Origin: Diplodia intermedia
Taxonomy: Eukaryota > Ascomycota > Dothideomycetes > Botryosphaeriales > Botryosphaeriaceae
NCBI GenBank assembly: GCA_021495925.1
Contig: JAKEKT010000143.1
Coordinates: 1 to 60,182, forward strand
Direction of reading: 5' to 3'
DNA length: 60,182 nt
Position 1 is the stretch's first letter, and every line of letters starts with the position of its first letter. Shown here in pieces: positions 43,661 to 55,299 of the stretch. The translations under genes and the position numbers were made by a program. A model generated the notes under the pieces. It worked only from the letters and a program-made list of their open reading frames with translations, ran no database searches and was not told where the DNA came from.

Positions 43661-44404
43661 TCACACCCTCCCGCCCGTCCTCCCCCTCACCCTCCCCCTC
43701 CCCCCAACAACCCTCCTCGCCTCCTCCGCCGTCATCATATTCTCCGGATCCGGCTGATACCAGACCCCTCCAACGACGCCGCCGTCCACCCGCTTGAAGT
43801 GCTTCAGCACGGCGTGCCTCACCCCGCTCTTCCACGACGAAGAAGCAGAAGAGGTTGAGAAGTGGTCCGGCCACATGGCCCCCATGGCGCTGTAGATGGT
43901 GCCCAGCTGCACCGCCGGCTGGCCCGTCGCTCGGGCTGATTGCAGCGCGATGGATTGGGCTACCCATCGGTAGCCGGGGAAGTGTGGGGGCGTGTTGGTG
44001 GTGTTGCTGTTTCTGCTGCGGCGGGGAGGGGGTGGGGGTGTGGTGGTGGTCGTGGTGGTGAGGTGAGGCGGTGGTGGCAGGGCGGCGATGGCGGCAGGCT
44101 GGTGGTGCTGGTTCTGGTGCCGCTCCTGCTGCTGCCGGTCGTCTTCCGGCTGCGGGAAGACGCCGTTGGCCATGCCGGCCAGTTCTGCGGCGGTGAACCA
44201 GGCGAGGTCGTTCGTCGCGGCCTCGGGCCCACTGGGTGCGAGGTGCTGCTCGGAGTGCAGCAGCTGCTGGTGCCGGTGCCGGTTCTGCGGCGGCGACTGG
44301 GCGGCCATCATGTTGATGACTGCCTGAGTGCCCTCCTCGGTGAGGACACTCGCGGGCAGGACGTGGACTTGGCCGTTGATGGTGACCTGGAGTTGGTATG
44401 GCAT
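43661..44404 (-). CDS. Possible forkhead-like winged-helix protein
   Basis: Minus-strand frame of 247 residues from the ATG at 44404-44402, without introns. Residues 1-90 start MPYQLQVTINGQVHVLPASV and include a polar Gln/His-rich linker followed by a poly-Thr/Pro block. Residues about 145-230 look folded: GYRWVAQSIALQSA, then QLGTIYSAMGAMWPDHF, then SSWKSGVRHAVLKHFKRV, then GGVWYQPDPEN. The order of a Tyr-helix, an L..IY..I...FP helix, a W..(S)(I/V)RH.L recognition helix and a G.W wing followed by DPE parallels the forkhead DNA-binding domain. Identity is low, so this is a structural guess. If right, it would be a small nuclear transcription factor. The in-frame extension to 44605 adds Pro/His-rich sequence that I take as leader. 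Confidence 0.5.
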   Translation of the reverse strand: MPYQLQVTINGQVHVLPASVLTEEGTQAVINMMAAQSPPQNRHRHQQLLHSEQHLAPSGPEAATNDLAWFTAAELAGMANGVFPQPEDDRQQQERHQNQHHQPAAIAALPPPPHLTTTTTTTPPPPPRRSRNSNTTNTPPHFPGYRWVAQSIALQSARATGQPAVQLGTIYSAMGAMWPDHFSTSSASSSWKSGVRHAVLKHFKRVDGGVVGGVWYQPDPENMMTAEEARRVVGGRGRVRGRTGGRV

Positions 44405-46313
44405 GGTGGCGGAGGTGAGGTTGAGGTGAGGTTGAGGTTGAGGTTGGTGGTGGTGATGGCTGTTTGCCGGATTTGGAAATGCCCCGATTGGGTGAGTGAG
44501 GTGTGGTGAGAGTGAGAGTTCGAGGGCCGGGATCTCCAGAAAGTCGTCGAGTGCTTGAGATCGGTGGCCGAAGAGGAAAAGGAAGAGAGGCTGGCTCAGG
44601 GACAAGAAGCATTTGTGAAGACCTGAAACACCGGCTGGCGAAGGTCCGGCCGCCGAATTTAAGCGAATTGTATCCCAGGTGTGTTCTCCGTGGTGTTGAC
44701 TTATTCGAGGTACGGCGCTGAAGACATGGCGCTGTGGTGTTGCAGGGGGAAATGGTCAACACAACCCGCGAAAATGTCAGGCATATACAAACTCGACCCG
44801 GCGGATCCATTGGTACCCATATCATGCTTGGGTTGGGCCACTGGCCAAGACGCATTGGGTGCTGATGGTATGGGTAGCCCCATGGGGTGTTGGTAGCCCT
44901 CCTGGAGAACATCCCAGGCACGGGCCACCCAGCCCCGCCCCCCGGGTGGAAAGACAATCACAACGGCTGGACCGTGCTCGGAAAAAGGCCTCATTGTGCT
45001 GACTTATCCAGAGCAAACGGGCCAAATGTCGGGGCTTCTGAAGCCTTTTCGCCGATCGAGGCTCGGGATCAGGCCTGGGAGGAAGCTTGAGGGCACTGCA
45101 CAGCGGATATCGCGCGGCCCAGGACATGGCGGAAGCCCAAGGCTCTTCCGTGTAGATGAATTAAGGCTCTATGAAAACTGGCATAGCAGTATAGCAAGCA
45201 TCACCGGGCAATCCGGACTCCATTTCCTGCTGCTCGCGATGGCACGCGCTCCAGGCGCTGTCGTGACGCCGTCACTTCAACCTACCACGGCGGCGACCTC
45301 ATCGCTGCCGCTCATGCTGACGCCAATGGCTTCACAGTCTGGTCTAAAGTCTCAAGGGATCAGTCGAGCCTCGCTCAGAGCCGGATTAATGCTTCCTCGA
45401 AGGCTCCTCCTTGTCCGATCTGTGTCCATTTTGCCGGTGACTGACATTGAGCGCGGCCACCTCAGCGATGCCTCGACGCCAGTTGTAAGCTTGGGTATAG
45501 CGACTACCCGCGCTCTTTACCGCTTTGTCCGGACGATGAACGCTTGTTGCGCTTTCCGCGAGAGCGTTACCGGGCCCAGGTGCGCAGGTCCTCCAGCCTT
45601 GAGCTTGCCGTAGCCGTCTCCGCCAGCTGACGGCGGGGCGGGCGTGTGCTCGTACGCACCGTTCAACCTCCATGAAGACGACTCGGCGATCGAGCCTCCC
45701 CGCCATCAGTACGTGAGCGAGACAAGAGCCGAGCAGTTTCGCCTCGCCCTGGTCCCCGCGCGGCCCACCAGCCGTCGCACGCTGTCAGGATGCTTCCGCT
45801 GCTTGACCTCGCCTCGACCCGTCACCCCGCAACCAAGCAAGCACCAAGCGCAAGAGACGCTTGCCCCGCGAAATCGTGTGCGCAGCCTCACCTTGACATC
45901 CAAGATATTCAAACCCTTGATTTTTGAGAGGTGAAGTGAGAGCGGACGCACAGACGGCGCAAGGGTAGATGGAACGGAAATGGATTAGAAGGTCGAATAA
46001 TCGAGTTTGGTAGATTTGGTGGTCAGCCTCACCGTAAAAGATTGCTGGATGAAGTGAGGTTTGTAGTGGCAGTGAGGGCAAGGGTGGTGGGGTGGTCGCC
46101 GCAGCGCTCGGGCCAACGCTAAGCTGGGGGACGGGGGGACGGGACAACGCGAAGGTAAACATTCGCTCCTCACGGCGCAACACGTCAAACCGCCAAAGCT
46201 CGCTCCCCACGCGTCGCCGCGACCACGAACGCGCTCGCCAACCACTAATCCGTCCGCCCCACCACCCGACATCTCTCCCGCGCCGCCGCACGATCCCATC
46301 TACCAGCGCCGCC
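44405..46313. other. Divergent intergenic stretch
   Basis: Lies between the winged-helix candidate (minus) and CENP-C (plus). No supported gene on either strand. Sequence is mixed, with GGTTGAGGTGAGG repeats immediately upstream of 44404 that read as the gene's leader. Confidence 0.45.
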
Positions 46314-49186
46314 ATGGCGCCCGCCGCCTCGAAGACGCGCGATAACCAGTTCTTCAATGTCGGAGTCCAAGGAAGGTGCGCACGCCCGGCAAACGCCCCG
46401 CCCATGGCTGCGCATGCTCACAGGCTGCAGGAAAACGGGCATCACGCTCAAGGACACCGGCGTTCGCGATGAACATGGCATGGAGCCCATCGACGGCATC
46501 TTCTCGTCGCCCGAGAAGTCCCCCCCGAAGCGCAACAATGCCCGCCCACAAGCCGACAAGACCCTGACCTCCTCCGACATGGACGTCCAGCAAAGTATGC
46601 CCCGCCAGATATTCGAACACAGTGACCAGCCATACTACAATCTCGTCGACGAGCTGCTGGCCAGCGACGAAGCAGAAGAAGAAGAAGCTACTAAGACAAC
46701 ACTGCGCCCCACAGGTTCCATGCCCGAGCCCGCCGATGCCCTCACCGCCCGCAAGTCCATTCGTCCCGGCCGATCCTCCATGTTCCCCCCGCCCATGGGC
46801 CGCTCGCCCATCAAGACCGCGCTTGGCTCCTCCCCACGCCGACAATCCATGGGCCCACCATCGGGCATGCGCAGAGCATCCGGCGCTGCCGATCGCGCAG
46901 TATCCCACCCTGCAGTCGCAAGACGATTGGACTTTGGCGCCATTGACGAGGACAACGCGAAGGTCACCGGAAGCGGGAGTAGAAATCGAGGGCAGCCCCG
47001 CCCGCACGTCTTCGACCTGCCAGTTTCGCCGGCGCGCGGCAAGAAGCGCACGCACGACGAGAGTGTTGTGGAGGATGAGACGGTGCTGGAAGAGAGCGAA
47101 GTCGCGATCAATGGCGTTGGCGAGGACAGCCCTCTGCCAACCGGCGGAGAAGACGACACACTGCCAATGCTTCTGGAGGAGACCGGCGGTGATACCGAGC
47201 CGGATGAGTCCGTTGAGGATTCAATGGAGATACCGGAGGAACCGCAGCCGAGGCCGCAGCTCACCAAATTTCGTGGCCCGGCGAGGAAGAGTTTGGAGCA
47301 CAAGGAATCGCCCGCGTCGGCGCCAAAGAAGAAAGCAGGACGGCCGAAGAAGAACCAGGGCTTGGTGTCTGCAAAGTCATCCAGCGCGGCGGTGCCTGCG
47401 AGGTCGCGGACAGCCGCACAACCACGGCTGGCCTCGAAGAGACGCGTCACGGATGAAAGCGCAATGGACGTTGATCAGTCGATAGAAGAGCTCTCAATGG
47501 AGCAGGCCAGTCAGAATGAGGCTGAAGAAGAACCGGAAGAGAAGATCGAGGAGGAAGAGGAAGAGGAGGAGCCGGAGCCGGTACTGGAGCCGGAACTGGA
47601 GCCAGAATTTGAGGAAGAACCTGAACCTACACCTGAGCCGGAATTGCCCCCAGCAAAGAAGAAACGGGGACGGCCCAAGTCAGGATCCAAGGTTGACATA
47701 CATGTGGACGAGCCTCAGGACCCAGTGCAGCTCCCCGAGCGTCCGGCGAAGAAGGCCAAGAAAACAGCAGCACCCAAGAAGCCTCCGCCGTCACAGCGCG
47801 ACCCAAATGCGAGAATAACGTCGAATAAAGATAACGCAAAGAGCAGGGCCAAGGGCAAGCAGAAAGAGGACATGCCCCCTCCGCCGCTCCCATCTCAGCC
47901 GAGCTCTCAGCCCGAGCGGGGTCGGTCACGTCAACCAAGTCAGGCACGGAGTCTACAAATTCTTCGACAGGGAACGCCGTTTGACGATGTGGGAGCAAGA
48001 ACTACGCGGTCAGGCAGGATTTCGGCTAAGCCGGTGGAGTACTGGCGCAACGAGAGAATCGAGTACGGCCACGACGGAACCAAGAAGGAAATCATTCGTG
48101 CCGAGGACGTCGAGGAAACAAAACGGCCCGCGGCCCGCGCAAAAGGACGCAAGCGAGCTGGCAAGCGGTCAGAGAGCGCAATGGACGAGGAGCCAGGAAT
48201 GGAGCTTGAGGAGTGGGAGGTGGACCCGGGCGTGGTGCAGGGCTGGGTCAACGGCTGGGACGAGAAAGCACGCACCGTGGTCAACGAGGGAGGGCGGAAC
48301 GAAGGTAAAACCCCGAGGTTGCTGTGTGACGCTGCAGCGTGGACCAACGGGTGTATTTGGATTACGTGGCCTAACACGACATACAGACATTGCCTACTCT
48401 GCGGCCGCGCTCGAAACGAGAGAAGTGGCCGGGGCAAACTTCCGATATTCAAAGGTGCTCGGGATCCCGTACTTTGGGGCGGGCGTCGTCGACATTCCGC
48501 CGCACGGAGCCAAGCGGTCGAAGAACTCTCGCCGCATGTACATGGCGTTCTGCCTGCTGTCGGGCAAGGTCAGTGTCACGGTGGGGGACAACGAGTTCAG
48601 CATCAGCAAGGGTGGGGTGTGGATGGTGCCAAGAGGTGAGTAAAGTTCCGTCTCGTCTGGTCACATTGTTTCGTTTCCTTGGTCATTGGCTTGCGCTGCG
48701 TTGTTCATGCAGCCCTGCTTTGCGGCGCGGGTCCAGGCAGACTGGCGCGGCGAATGCAAATTGGTAAGTCGGTGTGCAAGACCACGTATGTGCGACGGGC
48801 GGTCACTTTATGCTCGTCCCTGGCGGGCGGGTCTGGCGCCGGACAGACACGTTGTTGCATCCGACGGAGCGTTCGTTACACGGCGGCGGGTGCAGATGGG
48901 CCATGGTCGCAACGCACCGCTGCAACTGCCGGCCCAGCGCGGGCTTGGCCCCCGTCGCACCGCAGCGCCAGCGACGGTGCATGGCGGATGCGTTATTGTG
49001 GCGCCCAGCCCGGCCCAGGGCGTTTGCACCATGTACGACGACGCAACCGGATCTTCGCTTCGCGGCCGGCAAAACAATGAGGCACAGCAGTCCCCCCCCC
49101 AGTCGGAGGCAACACCCCGGCCCACCCGCATTCGTTCGGGAGATCGCTGTTGTTCCTTATTTCAACCCCCGGTCACACACACGCAT

Positions 49187-49217
<31 letters not shown>

Positions 49218-50387
49218 GGTCATCGAACCTTAATTCACCCACCGCTCATTTGCAACCGCCGCCGCCGCCGCCCTTCGAGGCCCGCCGCCGCCGCTCGCTC
49301 GCTTTTTCGCTGGGCTTGCCGGCCGCCCGCCAACCCGCCCGCCATCACGCTCCTCCTCCGTGTAACACACAGGGGGGGGGAAGGCCGCGCCGCATGCAAA
49401 CTGCACGATCCCCCCCGGCCGTCGCCCAATCGGCAGAGAGCCGACGGACCGCCACTGCAATGCAGCGTATCTGTCATATTTTTTTTTTTGCTCTCTCTCT
49501 TTGCTGAAGGGTGGCGGCGGCCGGTTCGGGCTTAGTGGCTTGCTGGGCTGGGCTGGGCTGGAGCAGCCGGTATTCATGGGGGAGGCTGGCTGGCTGGCTG
49601 GCTGGCTGTCTGGCTGGTTGACAGGCGTTTCTGTGCCTCATCGTCGTCAAACCGCCGTTGTGGGGAAAAAAAAAAAAGAAACGATAACCGGCGGCGGCGT
49701 CTGCAGACGGTGGAAGAGGCAGGCAGACAGACAGACGCACGTCAGCAGCGGTAGCGGTAGCGGTAACCGCCAACCAGCCAGGAGACGGCGTAGGCGCCCG
49801 AGACGCGCGACGCGACACGACACGACAACGACAACGACAACGACAACGACACAGGAAGCGACGCAAGCAACGCATCTCACGCAGCGCCCGCCCGCCCTGC
49901 AGGACCGCCGCGAGTTGTTTGATTCGCAACGGACACGACCACCTGTTCGTTCATCATCGCTTTTCGAACCTTTTTCTCGCCGCCGCCGCAAAACCTTGAA
50001 CCAACCCCGGCCCGGCCCAGCCCTGCAGCAGCAGCTAGCTCTGACGTTGCGTTTTTTTTTTTCTCTTCTGGCGGTCAGCAAGCGTAACGGCATGGCACAG
50101 TACAGCGCAACGCGGATCCGTCTGTCTGTCTTCTTCTTCTGGCTACTGCATGTGTTCATGCGCTGGACTTGGTTTTGGATTGCGGGTTGGTTTCGTTTGT
50201 GCTGCTGCTGCTGCTGTTTCTTGGGACCATGATGACGACGATGCCGGCTGGTTTGGACGTTTGATCGGAGTGGGATGGAGTGGAGTGGAGAGGGTACGCT
50301 GGCATGGCATGGCATTGCATGGCATCATCCTCTCCTCTCTCCCTCTCTCAAGGGTGCGCGCTGCTGGTTCGCTGCGCTGCTGTCTGT

Positions 50388-50421
<34 letters not shown>

Positions 50422-50720
50422 GTCTGTCGGATGACAATGTCTCGTGTCGTGTGCTTGTTTTTTTTTTTAGTCGCCCTTTTTTTTTCTCCTTCTCTCCCCG
50501 CATTTGCTTTCGACGCTTGTCTTTTTTTTCTCTTCATCTTCTGCAATGATGCGTCTGTGTGTGTGTGTGCAATTGAAAGCTGAAAGCTGACATACATGTT
50601 TCTGTCTCTCGACGACGAAAAGGCAACTTCTACAGCATCTCAAACGACCACGAAACCGACGCCCGGGTCTTCTTCGCGCAGGGCTGCGAGGTTCGCGAGG
50701 GCGAGTCGCCGGCTGGCTGA
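46314..50720 (+). CDS. MIF2: Kinetochore protein Mif2 / CENP-C
   Basis: CENP-C binds CENP-A nucleosomes and links the inner kinetochore to the Mis12 complex. Four exons (46314-46375, 46431-48304, 48387-48635, 50623-50720) give 760 residues. The N-terminus has the family's NQFFNVGVQGRKTGITL and DEHGMEPIDGIFSSPEKSP. Two AT-hook-like motifs follow (KAGRPKKN near 325, KKRGRPKSG near 433), separated by an acidic Glu/Pro stretch. The CENP-C signature RSGRISAKPVEYWRNERIEY is at about 547-566. The C-terminal cupin dimerisation domain (about 645-755) includes YFGAGVVDIPPHGAKRSKNS and ends GNFYSISNDHETDARVFFAQ, then GCEVREGE. The last cupin strands are encoded after a predicted 1987-nt intron. Without that splice, translation stops one codon after VPRGE. 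Gene identity is firm; the long intron rests on domain continuity. Confidence 0.92.
49821..49850. repeat. (ACGACA)n short tandem repeat
   Basis: Hexanucleotide ACGACA/CGACAA units repeated about five times inside the long CENP-C intron. Confidence 0.85.
50381..50428. repeat. (TGCC/TGTC)n tetranucleotide repeat
   Basis: About 48 bp of CTGT and CTGC units inside the long CENP-C intron, some 200 bp before its acceptor. It is a candidate site of length change in the intron. Confidence 0.9.
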
Positions 50721-53049
50721 TCGATGAGTTGGTGGTGGTGGTGGTGGTGGGGTTTTTGTTTCTTTCTTCTCCTTTTTTCCCCCGTCCTCCTCCACCCCTT
50801 GGGGATGATGGATGTTGTGTGGAGGTGAGACGGTACGGGACGGGACGGAGAAGGAAAAGAAGTCGAGAGCTCCCATCGGTTCTCCCGGCGGTTTTGGGTA
50901 TTAAGGGTAAGGGTGGGTGGGCGGGGGAAGGGGGGGCTGTCGTTGCTGTTGTTGGTGTTGTTGGTTGTTCGTTGGAGAAATCGAGGGCTTCAGTTCATTG
51001 TTTCCTTTTTTTTTTTGACCCCCCTGTCTACTTGGGTGCTGCTGCCTCCTCCTACTTGTTGTCGTTGCTTTTCTTTGAATAGCGGTGTTGTTGGTGTTTG
51101 TTTGTCTTTTTTGGCTTTTTGGCTTTTGGGCTAGCGGGGTGGTTGGTGGGCGTAGTTTGGCGTGCGCGTGGAGGTGGGTGGTTGCTGGTGTGGTTGGGCG
51201 TTTTGGTTGGTTGTATGTATGTACTGTACATTTGCCTCCCCCTCCTCCCTCCCCCTGGCACCCACCCCCCTTCACCCCCCTTTTTCGGACCGTTCTGAAG
51301 GGTGTGTTTGGGGAGGGAGGGTGGGAGGGGTTGGGGCTGGCTGGCTGGCTCACTACTGCAAGATTGAAAATGCAAGAGAGTGATGATGATGAGACAGAAT
51401 TTCTTTTCTCTCTCTTGGAAGAGAGGATAAGAGGACGTGTTTTTTTTTTCGCTCTCTTGGAAATGCAATGGTTGCTCTAGAGATTATTGGAGGAAAAAGA
51501 CTCTTCTATCCATTGCCTGTTGTTTCTGGAACCGATCCCGGATTCTATATATTCGTTCGTTCTAAGAAAGGACGCGCGCGGAAAGAACAATAGAAGATCG
51601 TTACCGTAGCCGTTGCATTCGTTTCGTTTCGTTTCGTTTTCGTTTCATCAATTCATTTGACTTTCTCGCGCGCCACGTTGTATGTGTAATCTAGATTGCC
51701 GCCGCCGCCGCCGCCGCCGTCGCCCTTTCGCCCGCTCTGCACGTATATGTATGTCATGGAAGTGACTGGTAGATGAGGAGGAGAGAGCATCCATGCGCGG
51801 GAGAAGAAGGAGGAAAGGATAGTTGAGAAGAGACGAACAAGCAGATGGCCGTTATGCATCGGGAGAAAATGAATATGTCAAAAGCCGAGTACTAGGAACT
51901 CAAAAAGATAAGGTGAAGATGGAACCCCACGCGAAAAAGATGTATGCGAGAGAGGTAGATAAAGAGACAAGTTGTTGGAGACAGCCGCCAAGTAGAATGT
52001 GTCATGCGTTACTTGCCCACAGAGTGCGATGCCCGGGAATGCGATGGATAGTAACGGTCGTCGTGCTTTGCCTTGTTCCCCTCCTCTTCCTTCCATTCTG
52101 CCTCCCTGCTCCAGCAACATACAACTCCTCTATACTCCTCTCACGCCCAAGTATCATCTGTTCTTTGCGATCTCGGTGTGGGGGGGTGTTTTTTTTTTGG
52201 GGTCTTTTCTTATCGTCTGTCGACTTTCCGCCCCCACCACCACCACCGCCGCCAGCCACCACTAATTCCGTACCGATTACAAATCCTCCTCCTCCTCCTC
52301 CTCCGCCTTCTCCGCCTCCTCCGTTTCTCGCTGCGCGAATTGTTGATGAAGAATGAAGCCACCTATTACCCACAAACCCCACCCACTCCCCCCCCTGTCT
52401 TCCGAGTAGTTCTCCCCCCGCCGTTGATATGCCGCGAACGCGTCCACGCTGTGCAGAACGAGCAAAAAAACAGGACAAACGAAACTAAGAATAGCTTGCA
52501 ACCAGAAGAAGAGAACAAAAAAAAAGTCGTAACTCATAACATCATCGTCGTCATCGTGAAGTCATGGCGGAGACGGTAAGTGAAAGGAAAGAGAATAAGA
52601 GGGGAGGGAGAAGATGTAAAGAGGTAAAGAAAAAAAAAAAGGGGACACGCCGGCAAAACAAATGGAGGTAATAAAACAAGTAAGTAAAAGCTAAAGCAAA
52701 AATTCGCCGGAGGACGATGTAGAAAAGAAAAAATAATGAGCCGAAGCCAAGCCAAGCCGAGCCATGCCATGCCCATGCCAATGCTGATGCCATGCTAATG
52801 CCCATGATGCTCAAGAATGATGAGAAAAAAAGACTATTAAGCCCCCTGCTGCGAATCCGAAGTATCCAATGCAGTAGTAGTGTAATAGAGAGACAAGAAG
52901 AAGTTGTACGAGAGGGGAGAAAGGGAGGGAGGAGGGGGGAGGCAGAGAGCGCGGTTGCTAGAGACAGTCAAGCGCTCCAGAACCGCCCACTCTCACCCAT
53001 CTCTCTCCCTTCCCTTTCTCGACCCTGTAGAACAAGAACCCCCACCAGC
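50721..53049. other. Intergenic stretch between convergent genes
   Basis: Lies between the stop codons of CENP-C (plus) and the Myb gene (minus). It holds T/G-rich and A-rich simple sequence, a (TTTCG)n run near 51618-51646 and a (CGC)n run at 51697-51719. No supported gene. Confidence 0.5.
51697..51719. repeat. (GCC)n microsatellite
   Basis: GCC trinucleotide run of about seven units in non-coding sequence between the convergent CENP-C and Myb genes. Confidence 0.9.
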
Positions 53050-53362
53050 TCAGTCATCGCCCACCCGCGCCTCCTTCTTCACCTGCACGGCATCCATATC
53101 CGCCACGAACCCCGCCGATTGATGCGGATAATGATGATGGTGATGGTGGTGATGACGATGCCGATGCCTGCCGCCGCCGCCCTTCCCGCCAACGACATCG
53201 CCTTCCCGGTCCGTCATGCTGCCCGCCGTCGTCGGTCTCTCGCTGCTGCTGCCGCCGCCGGCGAACGGGCTCGCCAGCCTGCCCGGCCCGGCGTGTCCGC
53301 CGTGCACGACCGTCGGCACGGTGCGCGGCGTGGTGCCAGAAGGGTTGGGTTGCTGATGACCC

Positions 53363-53395
<33 letters not shown>

Positions 53396-55299
53396 GCGAG
53401 GTGGTCGCTACTACCACCGCCGCCGCCGCCGCCAGCCGCCGCAAGGCTCAACGGCGTCACGGGACGCATTCCTCCTGCGCTGGCGCCGCCGCCGCTGGCG
53501 CTCGCCGACGAGCTGAGCGGCGTGGGTGTCTGCAGCGGCGTGCCGAGCAGGGGGGTGTGGTGGTAGCCGCCGGTGGGGAGGGGCTGGTGGAGGGTGAGGA
53601 CTGGCGGTGCGGCGACGGCGGGATTGTGGTGGCGGAGCTGCTGCTGCTGCTGCATGCCTGCCGGCAGCGGCATCTGCGGCGACATGGGCTGGCCGACGCT
53701 GGCGATGGTGCTGGTGGCGCTGGTGGGGCGCGTGGGGAGCGACGAGGGCATCATGGAGGGGAGGGGCGGGGGCGGCCACTGCTGTTGCTGCCGCTCGCGG
53801 GAGGGCTCGCGCGAGGGCTCGCGCGAGAGGGCGTGGTGGGAGTGGGAGGAGGAGGGGAGCGCGTATGGGGAATGTTGTGGTTGTTGTGGGTGTGGGCCGT
53901 GGTGGTGGTAGTGATGGGCGCGCTGGTGGGGGGATTGTGCCGTGTGCGAGTGTTGGTACGAGGGCGAGGCCGTCTGGTCGTCGTCGGTGAGGCCGGCGGT
54001 CGAGGGCGGCGAGCCGGCGTCGTTCTCGAGGTCGTCGGGATGGCCGCCCGGAGGCGTGGGGCCGCCGCCGCGATACTGCACGTTCGCGCGCCGGAGCATC
54101 TCCTCCTCGCCCAGCTGCCAGTGCATGCGCTCGCACGATCGCCATGGTCGGCACATTTCGTCCGCGATGCGCTTCCACATGTCTTCCATGAATCTGTAGC
54201 GGGGGGATCGTCAGCAAGTGGCACTTCGAGGCAGAGCCAGGGTAAGGTAGGGGCAGCGGTGATTTCAACAAGTCGAATCATGAAGACGTCGTGGCCTTGG
54301 GCTAGATGGTGTGGCAAGCACCAGATGCGGTCGAGTCTAGCTTGTGGTGGTGGACAGGTCCCGCCCTAGAATCTGCAGTGCTTCTCCAAGCAGCGCTAGA
54401 GACCTGTCATATAGGCGCTTCAGTCCATCCGGACGATGGCCCAAATAAGCCCAAGCTAGTTCGACGATCCCATGCGGGTCGCTTGCCAGTTTCACCTTGC
54501 CCCTAGGTGCCACGACGTTAGCGCCCACGCAGCGGGAAAGTTCTATAGCGTACCGATGGTAGAGGCGGGCTAGCATGTCCTTTTCGTCCTCGGCCCACTC
54601 CTTCTTCTCCGTGTAGTTCTGATACCGCAGCCGGCACGCGGTCGCGCTGCGGCCCGGGTTCTGCTGCGAGATGTCGACCCATTTCATGCCGCTGCTGCGC
54701 AGCTTGATCAGCAGCTTCTCCTCCTCCTCGGTCCACTTGCCCTTCAGCTTCTTCTCCTTCTTGGCGCTCCCCGCTGCATCGCCGTTGCCCGTCCCTAGCG
54801 CTGACGACGCCGTGCGCTTGTTAGATGAAACAGGACTAGACGCTGCGGGATGCAGGGGAGCGTGCTGCGACGGAGGCACCGCATGGAAGTACGGCCCGGG
54901 AGTGCCGCTGTGAGACGGCGCTGATGCTACGCCTCCCGAATAAATGGGTCGGAAGCCGCTCTGGTGGATGTAGCTAGGGCCCGGAGGCGACTGCTGCTGC
55001 TGGAACTCATCGGGGTGAAGACCGCGCTGCCGGAACGAGGGCAGCTGCTGGACGGGGGTCCATTGGGGCGGCGGCGCTCCCGGCGGCGATGGAGATGGAA
55101 GTGTCGTGGTGGAGCGGGGCGTTGAGTACGAGGCGGGCGGAAGGTACTGCTGCTGCTGTTGTTGCAAGGCAGCATTCGTGACGCCGACAACGGCCGAGCC
55201 GGAGCCTTGCGAAGACGTGCTCTTGCGGGTCCGGGGAGACGCAGAGTCGCGAGCGTCCCGCGACTCGAGCAGCGAGGCGATATCCAGATTGAAGGGTGT
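53050..55299 (-). CDS. Myb/SANT-domain protein with Gln and His tracts (5' end unresolved)
   Basis: Two minus-strand exons are visible: one ending at 54554 and one from 54193 to the stop at 53050, joined by a 360-nt intron. Two Myb/SANT repeats span the join. Repeat 1 is KGKWTEEEEKLLIKLRSSGM to SATACRLRYQNY. Repeat 2 is EWAEDEKDMLARLYHRFMED to MCRPWRSCERMHW. These indicate DNA or chromatin binding in the nucleus. The tail of about 340 residues is Pro/Ser/Gly-rich with an 11-Gln tract and a His-rich block (RHRHRHHHHHHHHYP). The upstream frame is open to 55299 (including FNLDIASLLESRD) but has no ATG before the SANT region, and a TAA precedes it. An unseen first exon must exist, and I could not find an acceptor that keeps this frame. 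The family beyond Myb-like is unknown. Confidence 0.75.

Larger units (their letters stand above)
48636..50622 (+). other. Predicted 1987-nt intron of CENP-C
   Basis: The donor is GTGAGT after the codons for MVPRG and the acceptor is GAAAAG before GCAACTTC. A GCTGAC branch-like site lies about 35 nt upstream of the acceptor. The two exons rejoin as VPRG-NFYSISND in perfect frame and in the middle of the cupin fold. The interior is simple-sequence rich (CGACAA units at 49821-49850, TGCC units at 50387-50418, T runs) and shows no intact gene. Typical introns elsewhere in this window are 50-100 nt. Confidence 0.75.

Noticed and set aside
45520..45535. Isolated TCCGGACGATG resembling the small element's inner motif
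   Set aside because: No GGGTAGTTGAA-type ends or inverted partner nearby.
50384..50418. Regularly spaced short repeats considered as a CRISPR-like array
   Set aside because: Plain tetranucleotide microsatellite without spacers, in a eukaryotic intron.
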